A stretch of DNA of 64,000 nt from Pontibacillus sp. HMF3514 (lineage in GTDB: Bacteria; Bacillota; Bacilli; Bacillales; BH030062), in assembly GCF_009858175.1 (NCBI RefSeq), contig NZ_CP047393.1, positions 2,356,001 to 2,420,000 of the forward strand, in the 5' to 3' direction. The notes beneath the pieces are model-generated. The model made no database searches. It had not been told where the DNA came from and saw nothing but the letters and a program-made list of their open reading frames with translations. Of the stretch, positions 41,309 to 50,227 are shown piece after piece; the first letter of the stretch is position 1, and each line of letters begins with the position of its first letter. A program made the translations under genes and the position numbers.

Positions 41309-42514
41309 TTACTCTTCAATTTGCTTTTGTGGTTGCAAAGACTTTAACGATTGCAAAGGAGTACGGCTGTCCAATACTTCTTTAGTTTTGGATTTATATC
41401 TAGCTTTGAGCGACTTTTTATAGTGTTTAAAAGAGCGCTCTTGTAGCCCGAGGACCTCCTCCATAAACTTTATACTTACTCCAGGAACGCCTTCATCAAT
41501 TAATTCAAGTAATCTTTGGATCGTCGTGCTCCTACCACTATGTGTACGCATTTCACTTTCTTCAAAACCTGCCCTTTTACCAGCACTTTTCAATATACGC
41601 AAGTAATTCCTGGTACCCATTGCCTTTCCTTTTGTTGGGCCTTGATGTGTTAAAAAGAGATAATGTTCATTAGATTCATCATGGGATGCAACCTCAATAC
41701 GTTCAGATTCAAGGTAAAATAAAATAACTGAAGACAGAAGTGGGCTAATTGGAACTATTCGCCCACCTGTTTTGGCTCCTGTATCATTTTCTGTGTTCTC
41801 GGTGTCTTTTATAATTAAAAGCTGCTTGTTATAATCAAATGATGATAGTCGTAGCCCGAGAATTTCACCTATCCGCATTCCTGTTTCAATGGAAATTAAG
41901 AAAATCACTTTATCCCTGTATCTATTAAAAGTGGAACAAATCATTTCTATTTCAGCTGTAGTGTACCATTTTAACCAATGTCTAGTCTCTTTGTATGTAA
42001 GGTTTCTGGAAAGTATAGTTTTTTCTGAATCTCTATTACTGACTATACCATTTAAGAATGCTTCAGCGTTATTCTTCCTTCCCTTACTAGGAACGTAAAA
42101 AGGATTTATGGAAGTTTTATTTGCTGTAATTAAATAATCATAGAAATTTGCTAAAGAATATACTATAGTCTTTAATGCTGAAAAAGATTTTTGCGTTTCT
42201 TTAGAACTTAAAACACTACTGTTTGATGGGGACCAAAGAAGGAGCTTTCTAATATACAGTTTCGAAACTTCTCTGTCCACCTCCGTGTAATGCACTTCCA
42301 GTTCTTTTAAAAAACGAAGGTATGCTGCTATCACATAACCGTATTTCTCTGATGTAGAAAGAGAACCATCTGCTTTCTCTAATAAAAAATTATTAACATC
42401 TTGCATGGGTAATCCATCCTCAGTGACATACCATCTATGTACCCACTCTTTATTTCCTTTATAATACTGGCACTTACTTATCCTAATACTACATGCTTTA
42501 TCCCTTCTTGACAT
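41309..42514 (-). CDS. Tyrosine recombinase, 401 aa (TnpA-like)
   Basis: Start ATG 42514 (MSRRDKACSIRISK) behind GGTGACTTA; the frame opens 14 codons earlier without signal. First Arg in SIETGMRIGEILGLRL, H-x-x-R in RTHSGRSTTIQRL, Tyr in QERSFKHYKKSLK. Size and place match TnpA of Tn554-type elements. First gene of the four-gene transposition operon at the island's right end. Confidence 0.88.
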   Translation of the reverse strand: MSRRDKACSIRISKCQYYKGNKEWVHRWYVTEDGLPMQDVNNFLLEKADGSLSTSEKYGYVIAAYLRFLKELEVHYTEVDREVSKLYIRKLLLWSPSNSSVLSSKETQKSFSALKTIVYSLANFYDYLITANKTSINPFYVPSKGRKNNAEAFLNGIVSNRDSEKTILSRNLTYKETRHWLKWYTTAEIEMICSTFNRYRDKVIFLISIETGMRIGEILGLRLSSFDYNKQLLIIKDTENTENDTGAKTGGRIVPISPLLSSVILFYLESERIEVASHDESNEHYLFLTHQGPTKGKAMGTRNYLRILKSAGKRAGFEESEMRTHSGRSTTIQRLLELIDEGVPGVSIKFMEEVLGLQERSFKHYKKSLKARYKSKTKEVLDSRTPLQSLKSLQPQKQIEE

Positions 42515-42556
42515 TAAGTCACCACTCTTCCCCTGTTTACTGATGTATTCTAGCAA

Positions 42557-42831
42557 TACTTACATAATATAATAACTAATTATTAGAATTAGATAAATCA
42601 ACTACTAAAAGTCATACACTATATGAATATATATAACTTTCTAATTGTTTAAAGTAATTGGTACCATCTCTTTTTACATATTGCCAAATCTTCATAAACT
42701 ATTACATATATAATATAACTATATCTTATAATATAAAGTCAAAAGATTATCCACAATATATATAACTAGCAATAAAGCCTTTTAATAGTTATTGTCTACA
42801 CTTAAGTAATAATAGATAAAAAGTTAACTGA
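42557..42831. other. AT-rich right end of the island
   Basis: No gene. Very AT-rich (TATATAATATAACTATATCT) and expected to hold the tnp operon promoter and the recombinase binding sites. The junction with guaC is at about 42829-42835, where a TGA stop precedes the guaC codons ACA AAG ATT AAA ACA GGA. Confidence 0.6.
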
Positions 42832-43287
42832 ACAAAGATTAAAACAGGATTTGGCACAGGTGGCTGGCAGCTAGCAGCGCTCCGTTGGTGTGCAAAAGCA
42901 GCTAGTAAACCTATTATTGCAGATGGTGGCATTCGAACACATGGGGATGTTGCAAAATCAATCCGCTTTGGAGCTTCGATGGTCATGATCGGTTCGCTTT
43001 TTGCAGGGCACGAAGAATCCCCTGGAGAAACAATTGAAAAAGACGGTAAGTTATATAAAGAATACTTCGGTTCCGCTTCCGAATTCCAAAAAGGTGAAAA
43101 GAAAAACGTAGAAGGAAAGAAAATGTACGTTGAGCATAAGGGATCTTTAAAAGACACTTTAGAAGAAATGGAGCAAGATCTTCAGTCCGCAATCTCCTAT
43201 GCTGGGGGCAGCACGTTGGATGCAATTCGTCACGTAGATTATGTTGTCGTGAAGAACTCTATATTTAATGGAGATAAGGTTTATTGA
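42832..43287 (+). pseudogene. guaC: GMP reductase, 3' fragment (guaC)
   Basis: The frame reads [20 protein letters not shown] to the natural end [11 protein letters not shown], plainly the last ~150 residues of Bacillaceae GMP reductase (about 326 aa, converts GMP to IMP with NADPH). The upstream half, including the catalytic Cys of the KVCITK motif, is replaced by the island. The break falls between the Ile and Thr of CITK. The 5' half is not elsewhere in the window; it should lie beyond the island's left end. Confidence 0.92.
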
Positions 43288-43298
43288 ACTATTTTCAG

Positions 43299-43330
43299 GT
43301 GAGCAATAAATTGCTCACCCTTTCTATTAT
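43299..43330. terminator. Terminator between guaC and the GyrI-like gene
   Basis: GGTGAGCAA (43299-43307) and TTGCTCACC (43311-43319) followed by CTTTCTATT; can serve both converging genes. Confidence 0.65.
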
Positions 43331-43815
43331 TCTTTTAATACAGGAACCAATATATCAAAATGAGGGTCTTCTAACTCCCGATCAACTGGATAGCCTTCAT
43401 GTTTGATCGGTAACTTATCATAGTACTCTACCTCTTTCTCTTGAAAAGGAACATACCCGTTCTCTTGAATCCATTGATATATATCTTCATAGGACTGACC
43501 AATATTCTGCCCCTTTTCATGTTCCGCGATTAAGTAAGTCATCTCTGGAACTTGGAATTCGATCATACCGTTAGGAATAACTTGATCGTCAGTGACTTCA
43601 TATCCTGAATAATGGACAAATCCATCTTTTCGTAGATGATAAGACAAGCCTAATTGAAGTTTTGGATTAACAGCATATTCTAACTCTTTCAAACGATCAC
43701 TCACAGTAGCTATAACTTCCTTCAAATGTTGAACCTCCGAGTAAGGTCCCTCCCACTTCATCCCAATCACTCTGTATTCTGGTATTGTTACAATCTTGTA
43801 ATCGTTTCTCTTCAT
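43327..43815 (-). CDS. GyrI-like/AraC effector-binding domain protein
   Basis: 162 residues; starts YKIVTIPEYRVIGMKWEGPY, the opening strand-loop of the GyrI-like small-molecule binding domain, and ends with HFDILVPVLKE. Stand-alone members bind hydrophobic ligands or hydrolyse cyclopropanes; the ligand here is unknown. RBS GAGGTGCAGTAAT before ATG. Confidence 0.75.
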   Translation of the reverse strand: MKRNDYKIVTIPEYRVIGMKWEGPYSEVQHLKEVIATVSDRLKELEYAVNPKLQLGLSYHLRKDGFVHYSGYEVTDDQVIPNGMIEFQVPEMTYLIAEHEKGQNIGQSYEDIYQWIQENGYVPFQEKEVEYYDKLPIKHEGYPVDRELEDPHFDILVPVLKE

Positions 43816-43965
43816 ATATTACTGCACCTCTGTCTTTTTATAGTTTCTATTACTTTCTACTTTCAGATTACATACTCCTTCTTAGAGGGAATTCTGTCCC
43901 ATTCTAAAAAGAGTAAAGATTTAACCTGTTTTATATACCATCAATTTTCTCGACATCAACAAAAA

Positions 43966-44008
43966 GACCCCCGCTCTACTTTAAACTGAGCGGAGGTCTT
44001 TTTGGCTA
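43966..44008. terminator. Bidirectional terminator
   Basis: AAAAAGACCCCCGCTC pairs with GAGCGGAGGTCTTTTT; runs of A and T at both ends. Confidence 0.75.
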
Positions 44009-44010
44009 TC

Positions 44011-44042
44011 GCACCTATAACAAAAGACATGAAATCAAGGTG
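44011..44042 (-). repeat. Core-A-like segment outside the island
   Basis: GCACCTATAACAAAAGACAT followed by GAAATCAAGGTG matches the A consensus at most positions and stands behind a hairpin, in the same order as in the array. It lies 1.2 kb to the chromosome side of the guaC junction. Confidence 0.4.
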
Positions 44043-44122
44043 AATTTATTATATTTTAAGTTCGTCCTAGCTTTTTCAACGAATAGCCGCTGGAATAGTA
44101 GCTTAATGATGCCTCACAAACA

Positions 44123-45505
44123 TTAAATCTTATTGGATAAAACTCGATCAAACGCTTCAAGAGTATCATTAATTTCTTTATCTCCATGAGCAGTAGACAT
44201 ACTATATCGATTTAATGGCTTCGTATAAACCCCTTCGTTAAGGAGATGAAAATCAATCTTTTTGCGTAAAGAAAAGTTCGATTCTTGAAGATCACGGTAA
44301 TTACGAACATGATCTTTTTCTGTAATGATAATGTTAAAAATGGAACCTAATCCTAGTGTTTGCATGGCAATACCTTTAGAAGCAAATAACTCACTTATTC
44401 CATTTTTTAATTTTTCAGTATTCGACATCACTTGATCCATTTCTTGCTCTAGAACGTTTAACACGGCTAAGCCTGCAGACAAAATGGTAGGGTGGCCATT
44501 ATACGTACCACTATGGAAGAGTACATCCTTCGCGCTTGATTTCGTACTTGTACTACTATCAAATACATCAGATTCAGCTATTGGAGCGCTAACCATCATG
44601 ATTTCTTTCTTACCACCAATAATACCTACTGGAAAGCCTCCACCAATGACTTTACCTAAAGTAGTAATGTCAGGCTTTATACCGTACACCGATTGAGCTC
44701 CACCAATACCCATACGGAAACCGGTCTTCACCTCATCGAAAATCAAGAGTATTCCTAATTCTTCTGTGATCTTGCGTAATCCTTCCATAAAGGATTGTTC
44801 AGCCGGGATAAAACCAGATTGTACAGGCTCCAGCATGACCGCTGCGATTTCATCTTTATTCTTCTTCAATATTTCTGCACATGCATCAAGATTATTGAAT
44901 GGTAATACAATTGTATTTTCTGCTTGTTCAGGTTCTATTCCTTTAGACTCAAAGATACCCTTTGGCTCATGCTCTGGTCCCGCTTCTGCGACTGGTGGGT
45001 TCACACTAAGCAAGACATTATTGTAACCACCGTGATAGTGCCCTTCTATTTTGGCAATTTTATATTTTCCTGTAAAAGCGTACGCCATACGAATGGCCAA
45101 AAGTGTTGCTTCAGTCCCTGAATTTGTATACCGAAGCATCTCCATGGTTGGATAATATTGTTGAATTTTTTTCCCCATTTGTAGTTCAAGTTGATGTGGT
45201 GTGCCAAAGAGGGCTGTTCCATCTTCTTCTAATTGATTATGAATCGCTTTAGATATAGATGGGTGACCATGACCAAGCATTAAAGCTCCGTAAGATAGGA
45301 GATAATCAATGTATTGATTTCCATCCAAATCTGTTAAATACGCACCTTTCCCACTTTCCATGACTATGGGATAAGGGTCGAAAAATTTTATATTAGCTGT
45401 CACTCCTCCAGGGATAATTTCCTTTGACTCCTCAATAAAAGCTTGTGACTTAGGTGTTCTTTCTTTCAGTTTTGTATAAGCATTTTCCAATGTTAGATTT
45501 TCCAT
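44123..45505 (-). CDS. Class III (GSA-aminomutase-like) aminotransferase
   Basis: 460 residues, fold type I PLP enzyme. Visible: SYGALMLGHGHPSISKA, YTNSGTEATLLAIRMA, PLP Asp in LIFDEVKTGFR and Schiff-base Lys in TTLGKVIGGGFPVGI. Similar to glutamate-1-semialdehyde aminomutases, but the place beside a TRAP transporter and RpiR regulator fits a catabolic amino-acid or amine aminotransferase, not haem synthesis. Divergent from the regulator; operator-like dyads lie in the shared 358-bp intergenic region. Confidence 0.8.
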   Translation of the reverse strand: MENLTLENAYTKLKERTPKSQAFIEESKEIIPGGVTANIKFFDPYPIVMESGKGAYLTDLDGNQYIDYLLSYGALMLGHGHPSISKAIHNQLEEDGTALFGTPHQLELQMGKKIQQYYPTMEMLRYTNSGTEATLLAIRMAYAFTGKYKIAKIEGHYHGGYNNVLLSVNPPVAEAGPEHEPKGIFESKGIEPEQAENTIVLPFNNLDACAEILKKNKDEIAAVMLEPVQSGFIPAEQSFMEGLRKITEELGILLIFDEVKTGFRMGIGGAQSVYGIKPDITTLGKVIGGGFPVGIIGGKKEIMMVSAPIAESDVFDSSTSTKSSAKDVLFHSGTYNGHPTILSAGLAVLNVLEQEMDQVMSNTEKLKNGISELFASKGIAMQTLGLGSIFNIIITEKDHVRNYRDLQESNFSLRKKIDFHLLNEGVYTKPLNRYSMSTAHGDKEINDTLEAFDRVLSNKI

Positions 45506-45566
45506 CGATTACACCTCTCGCTTTCCATTTATTTTCACAATAAAGATTAGATATTTATAAAAAATA

Positions 45567-45582
45567 TGAAATTTTTATTTCA
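45567..45582. promoter_or_regulatory. Operator-like dyad TGAAAT-n4-ATTTCA, site 1
   Basis: TGAAATTTTTATTTCA, about 60 bases before the aminotransferase start. The same dyad recurs at 45677, 46814 and 46919, on both sides of the RpiR gene. Confidence 0.6.
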
Positions 45583-45676
45583 TTTCAAACTAAAAAAATA
45601 GATGATTTATGGTTATTTTCCAATATATCTGAGCACCAAATAAATTTCAATAATAATTTCACGTAATAATATTGAA

Positions 45677-45692
45677 TGAAATTTTTATTTCA
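45677..45692. promoter_or_regulatory. Operator-like dyad, site 2
   Basis: TGAAATTTTTATTTCA, identical to site 1, in the aminotransferase-RpiR intergenic region. A half site (TAATAATTTCA) lies at about 45651-45661. Confidence 0.6.
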
Positions 45693-45863
45693 CAATTAAA
45701 TAAAAAGATTCTCCTATAACTTTACTTCTGAATTGCAGTAACTAATTTCTCTTGAATACAAGTCCACTAGTATGTAGAACCTCTTTTGTGTTATCTTTTT
45801 AACCAAGAATATATAATTTCACCCATATTTCTTTATTCTGAAATTTTCGGAGGTTAATTAATC

Positions 45864-46712
45864 ATGCAAAATGTCTATCAGCATATTTCGGCTAAAATTC
45901 CTGAAATGAGTAAATCCCAAAAAAGGATAGCTACATACATCCTAGAAAATCCTAATACGGCACCTTTTCTAAACGTTGCCAAATTAGCAAAATTGTCTGG
46001 AGTAAGTGAAGCAACAACCGTTAGATTTGCCAATTTCCTAGGCTTTTCCGGGTACCCTGAACTTCAGCAGCAATTGCAGCAATCTGTACAGCAGCAATTA
46101 ACGACCTACGAAAGATTAGAAATGTCCACTCAGGTCTACGATGACGAAGAAAAAGGGATCTATGAAATTTTCCAAGATGATATGACGAATATCAAAACAA
46201 CCATGGAAAAATTGGACTTACATTCGTTTCATCAGATTGTAGATATTCTTCTTAATGCTGATAGAGTATTTATTGTAGCTAATCGAAGTGCCTTGTCATT
46301 AGGGGTTTTTCTTCAATATTACTTAAATATGATTTTGGGGAATACCGAGTTAATACAAACCATCGAAACCAAAACAGAAAGCTTAAATACACTTAACGAG
46401 AATGATGTAGTGATTGGTATGAGTTTTGCCAGATACACCAAAAGCACGATTGATATTATTCAATATGCTAGAGAAAAAGGCGCTTCTACTGTCGCAATTA
46501 CCGATCATTTATTGTCTCCGCTCGTCCCTTATGTAGATTATTCACTTGTAGCTTCTACTAAAATGCCAACATTTCTTGACTCCTTTGTTGCACCACTAAG
46601 CCTAATTAATGCTTTAGTTACCTATGTTGGCAAGCATAAGACGAAGGATTTTCAAGAGCGTCTAAAACAGTTAGAAGAAACCTGGAATCACTTTGATATT
46701 TTCATAAAATAG
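45864..46712 (+). CDS. MurR/RpiR family transcriptional regulator
   Basis: 282 residues. N-terminal HTH_6 domain (ISAKIPEMSKSQKRIATYIL, LAKLSGVSEATTVRFANFLG) and a C-terminal SIS sugar-phosphate-type binding domain (RVFIVANRSALSLGVFL, NDVVIGMSFARYTKSTIDII). Likely repressor of the flanking aminotransferase and TAXI-TRAP genes through the TGAAAT-n4-ATTTCA dyads. ATG 45864 behind CGGAGGTTAATTAATC. Confidence 0.88.
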   Translation: MQNVYQHISAKIPEMSKSQKRIATYILENPNTAPFLNVAKLAKLSGVSEATTVRFANFLGFSGYPELQQQLQQSVQQQLTTYERLEMSTQVYDDEEKGIYEIFQDDMTNIKTTMEKLDLHSFHQIVDILLNADRVFIVANRSALSLGVFLQYYLNMILGNTELIQTIETKTESLNTLNENDVVIGMSFARYTKSTIDIIQYAREKGASTVAITDHLLSPLVPYVDYSLVASTKMPTFLDSFVAPLSLINALVTYVGKHKTKDFQERLKQLEETWNHFDIFIK

Positions 46713-46813
46713 CTCATCTGGGAATTGAAAAATTCCCTTTTTAGATTAATCTGTTTGGTTAAAAAATTAAATGTTTAAGTGTAACTTTAGATATTGAAAT
46801 TTTAAGAATTTTA

Positions 46814-46829
46814 TGAAACAATAATTTCA
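46814..46829. promoter_or_regulatory. Operator-like dyad, site 3
   Basis: TGAAACAATAATTTCA in the region between the RpiR gene and the TAXI gene (46713-47049, otherwise gene-free). Confidence 0.55.
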
Positions 46830-46918
46830 CATTCAACTACTATAATGTATAGCTTTCTTCAAATTTTTTAGTAACTATATTAGGAGCCATCGGGAAACAT
46901 TATTTTTTTGGCCATTAA

Positions 46919-46934
46919 CGAAATAATAATTTCA
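46919..46934. promoter_or_regulatory. Operator-like dyad, site 4
   Basis: CGAAATAATAATTTCA, about 115 bases before the TAXI start. Confidence 0.55.
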
Positions 46935-47049
46935 TGAATGAAAAATTAAGAAACACATCATTCAAAATCCATCCGGTGGTTTATAGTTGTTGGCACTCAT
47001 TTCTTTACAAAGGGTACCTAAAAAGAAAAAAACGGTAGGAGGAATATTT

Positions 47050-48057
47050 ATGACAAAAAAGAAATGGCTTTTAGGTTTGATACTGTTATTTACGATTCAA
47101 ACGGTTCTTACTGCTTGTGGCGAATCTAGTGAAGGTAGTGCAAGTAAAGAAAGTGATCAAGGTGATTTTGTTAAGGACCTACAGCTAGGTACCGGAAGTA
47201 CAGGTGGTACCTATTATCCACTGGGAACAGAGATGTCTACCATACTTAATAAAAATGTAGATGAGAAAGACTTTAATGTAAGCGCTGTTTCAACAGGAGC
47301 TTCAGTAGACAACATTTCACGAATTGGCCGTGGCGAGTTACAGCTGGGGATGACTGTTCATATTCCTGCTCAAAATGCTCAAGCAGGTAAAGGTGAATTT
47401 GATGGGATAAAAGTGGAAAACTTCGGATTCATGGGACAAATCTATCCAGAAATCATGCAAGTTATTACATTGGAGTCTACAGGAGTAGAATCAATAGCAG
47501 ACCTTAAAGGTAAAAAAGTGGCGATTGGACCTCCAGGAAGTGGTACCCAAGCAGCCGCAAAAGCCATTTTAGCAGCACATGGTCTTAAAGATGGTGATTA
47601 TAAAGCTTATGAAGAAGGCTTTGGTGACGCAAAGAAAAAACTCCAGGATGGTCAAATTGATGCAACTTTTGGTTTCTTAGGACTCCCAGCATCTTCAATT
47701 AATGAATTACATGCTCAAACCAAAGATGTTAAATTCCTTGAAATCAAAGGAGATGCTTTGAAAAAGATTCAGGAAAACACAAAATACAAACCTCTAGAAA
47801 TTTCAGCTGACTCATACGAATGGTTAGAGAAACCAGCACATACGATCACAGCCTATGCCATCTTAGTAGGTTCAACGGATCAAGTGAGTAAAGAACTCGG
47901 ATATAAAATTACAAAGGCATTATATGAACATGCTGATGAAATTTCACATTCACAAGCAAAATATATTTCCAAAGAAAACGCACTCAAAGGTTCTGAAGAC
48001 TTAAAAATGCACCCAGGAGCAAAGAAGTATTTCAAAGAAATTGGACTGTTGAAATAA
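47050..48057 (+). CDS. TAXI-family TRAP transporter substrate-binding lipoprotein
   Basis: 335 residues from ATG 47050 (RBS GGAGGAATATTT); the longer frame to 46987 lacks a signal. Lipoprotein signal MTKKKWLLGLILLFTIQTVL ending in TAC with the lipid Cys. TAXI features: LGTGSTGGTYYPLGTEMSTI, IADLKGKKVAIGPPGSGTQA. It captures a small organic acid (glutamate-like or 2-oxo acid in characterised members) and passes it to the permease encoded downstream. Confidence 0.88.
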   Translation: MTKKKWLLGLILLFTIQTVLTACGESSEGSASKESDQGDFVKDLQLGTGSTGGTYYPLGTEMSTILNKNVDEKDFNVSAVSTGASVDNISRIGRGELQLGMTVHIPAQNAQAGKGEFDGIKVENFGFMGQIYPEIMQVITLESTGVESIADLKGKKVAIGPPGSGTQAAAKAILAAHGLKDGDYKAYEEGFGDAKKKLQDGQIDATFGFLGLPASSINELHAQTKDVKFLEIKGDALKKIQENTKYKPLEISADSYEWLEKPAHTITAYAILVGSTDQVSKELGYKITKALYEHADEISHSQAKYISKENALKGSEDLKMHPGAKKYFKEIGLLK

Positions 48058-48091
48058 AGAGAGTCGAGTATAAAATCTAGTTTAAAATCTA

Positions 48092-48133
48092 TAACACACA
48101 TGATAATTAATTACTGATTACTTATCATGTGTG
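48092..48133 (+). terminator. Hairpin between the TAXI and permease genes
   Basis: ACACACATGATAA pairs with TTATCATGTGTGT; followed by a weak T-rich stretch. It probably gives partial termination so that the binding protein is made in excess over the permease. Confidence 0.6.
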
Positions 48134-48185
48134 TAACCTTTTGCTTTTTATTAATTTCTTCTATTAATAAGGCGGTGAAGAAAGT

Positions 48186-50132
48186 TTGTCAGAAACACAG
48201 AATGTTAATCAACAAGACTTGCTATCTAAATATGATAAAGAACATGCCTATCGAACGAATTTAGGCAAGTGGGCCTGGATCATTTCTTTTATTGGGATAT
48301 CCCTTACTTTTTTCCATCTATTCACTGGATTACGAGGAGTTTATCCTTCACAAATTCAAGGGCCGATACATTTAGGTACAGGCCTCGGCCTAATTTTTTT
48401 ATTGTATCCGGCTAAAAAAACATTAATCAAACACCGTGGCATAGCATGGTATGATGTCATACTAGCCTTTGCCGCCATGTTTACGAATTATTATATAGTC
48501 TTCAATTATAATCGAATTGTAAGTAAAGCCATTATTATGGGTTATAACAATACGGATATCGTTGTTGCTACAATTGCTATTGTTCTTCTGTTGGAAGCAA
48601 CCAGGCGAGCCGTTGGTTTACCAATAGTTGTTATTGCTAGTATTTTTATTGCATACGGATTATGGGGCAAGGGTATTCCTATTTTCGGACATGCTGGGTT
48701 TGATTGGAGCAGTCTAAGTACTGAACTGTTCTTTAAAACGAATGCTATATTTGGGATCCCTATTCAAATTTCATCACAGTATATCTTTTTGTTTTTATTC
48801 TTTGGTGTGATGTTAGTCAAAACGAATATAGGGATGTTTTTTAATGAGCTTGCTTTTGGATTAACAGGGAGATTTACTGGGGGAACTGCAAAGGCAGCTG
48901 TTGTAGCAAGTGCCCTTCAAGGAATGGTTACCGGTAGCTCCGTTGCTAATACAGTAGGTTCAGGTTCATTTACAATCCCTATGATGAAGCGCGCAAAGTT
49001 CAAACCCGAATTTTCAGCTGCAGCAGAAGCCTCTGCATCAACAGGAGGACAACTTATGCCTCCCATTATGGGGGCAGCCGCATTTATAATGGCTGAATAT
49101 ACTGGAACTACATATAGCCAAGTCATTCTGATCGCCATCATACCAGCAGCTTTATACTTCTCAGGGATCTTTTTTGGAACACATTTTGAAGCAAAAAAGC
49201 AAGGGATTTTAGGAGTTAGCAAAGAGGAGCTTCCTAAATTAACAGACCTCACAAAAAAATTAGATTTATTGCTTCCGCTAATCGTGATTATCGGAACTTT
49301 ATTATCAGGAAAAACAGCCACTTTTGCTGCTTTGTGGGGAATTGTAACAGCTTTCGTTGTTAGCTTTTTTAGAAAAGAAACACGTCTCTCCTTTAGAGGA
49401 ATTTTAGAAACCCTTGAGAAAGGAGCACGAGCAGCGTTACCAGTTATTGCAGCTTGTGCGACTGCGGGAATTGTTGTTGGAATTGTCACATTAACTGGCT
49501 TAGGTGGAAAAATTGCAGGAGGAATTGTTGAACTAGCTCAGGGACAATTCTTTTTAATTCTCTTTTTCACAATGATTGCAAGTATTGTCTTAGGAATGGG
49601 ATTGCCAACTACAGCGAATTATGTGGTTACTGCCTCCATGGCTGCTCCTGCAATCCTTCAAGCATTCCCTGATATTCCGGTTATCGCTGTTCACTTGTTT
49701 GTGTTTTATTTTGGGATTATTGCAGATATAACCCCACCTGTTTGTCTTGCAGCATATGCAGGTGCCGGAATAGCCGGAGCAAACCCAATGAAATCAGGGG
49801 TAAATGCAGTAAAATTAGCCATAGCTGCCTTTATTATTCCTTATGCTTTCGTTTCAAATCCTGTTTTAGTTCTCCAGGATGGCGCAAACTTTGCTACCGT
49901 TACTCCAGCTTTATTAACCGCATTATTAGGTATGGCTGGAATAAGCGCATCCATGATGGGATTCTTCTTTAAGAAAGCAGGAGCAATCGAACGCATCCTT
50001 TTATTTACTGCTGGGATTATGCTTGTCTATCACAATATAATCATTTCTATGATTGGCTTGCTAATCTTGGTTGCAGTCGGACTGTATCAACATTATTTGA
50101 AGAAAAATCACATACCAGCACTATCCGCTTAA
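48186..50132 (+). CDS. TRAP transporter fused 4TM/12TM permease
   Basis: 648 residues with many transmembrane helices. DctQ-like helices at the N-terminus (WAWIISFIGISLTFFHLFTG and following) are fused to a DctM-like domain with GMVTGSSVANTVGSGSFTIP and LGMGLPTTANYVVTASMAAP. Sodium-coupled uptake of the TAXI-bound ligand. TTG start 48186 behind AAGGCGGTGAAGAAAG. Operon with the binding protein. Confidence 0.9.
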   Translation: MSETQNVNQQDLLSKYDKEHAYRTNLGKWAWIISFIGISLTFFHLFTGLRGVYPSQIQGPIHLGTGLGLIFLLYPAKKTLIKHRGIAWYDVILAFAAMFTNYYIVFNYNRIVSKAIIMGYNNTDIVVATIAIVLLLEATRRAVGLPIVVIASIFIAYGLWGKGIPIFGHAGFDWSSLSTELFFKTNAIFGIPIQISSQYIFLFLFFGVMLVKTNIGMFFNELAFGLTGRFTGGTAKAAVVASALQGMVTGSSVANTVGSGSFTIPMMKRAKFKPEFSAAAEASASTGGQLMPPIMGAAAFIMAEYTGTTYSQVILIAIIPAALYFSGIFFGTHFEAKKQGILGVSKEELPKLTDLTKKLDLLLPLIVIIGTLLSGKTATFAALWGIVTAFVVSFFRKETRLSFRGILETLEKGARAALPVIAACATAGIVVGIVTLTGLGGKIAGGIVELAQGQFFLILFFTMIASIVLGMGLPTTANYVVTASMAAPAILQAFPDIPVIAVHLFVFYFGIIADITPPVCLAAYAGAGIAGANPMKSGVNAVKLAIAAFIIPYAFVSNPVLVLQDGANFATVTPALLTALLGMAGISASMMGFFFKKAGAIERILLFTAGIMLVYHNIIISMIGLLILVAVGLYQHYLKKNHIPALSA

Positions 50133-50186
50133 AGGAGTGCCTGTCACTCCCCGTTTTTGTCGAGTAATCTTCATGTCTAAAGTAAA

Positions 50187-50220
50187 GCACCTGCAAGTTT
50201 ATGCAGGTGCTTTTTTAAAT
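50187..50220. terminator. Bidirectional terminator behind the TRAP operon
   Basis: AAAGCACCTGCAAGTTTATG followed by CAGGTGCTTTTTTAA; shared with the converging RNase H gene. Confidence 0.8.
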
Positions 50221-50227
50221 GTTTTTT

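Noticed and set aside
42789-43157. Minus-strand frame of 122 codons opposite guaC
   Set aside because: Shadow of the conserved guaC reading frame.
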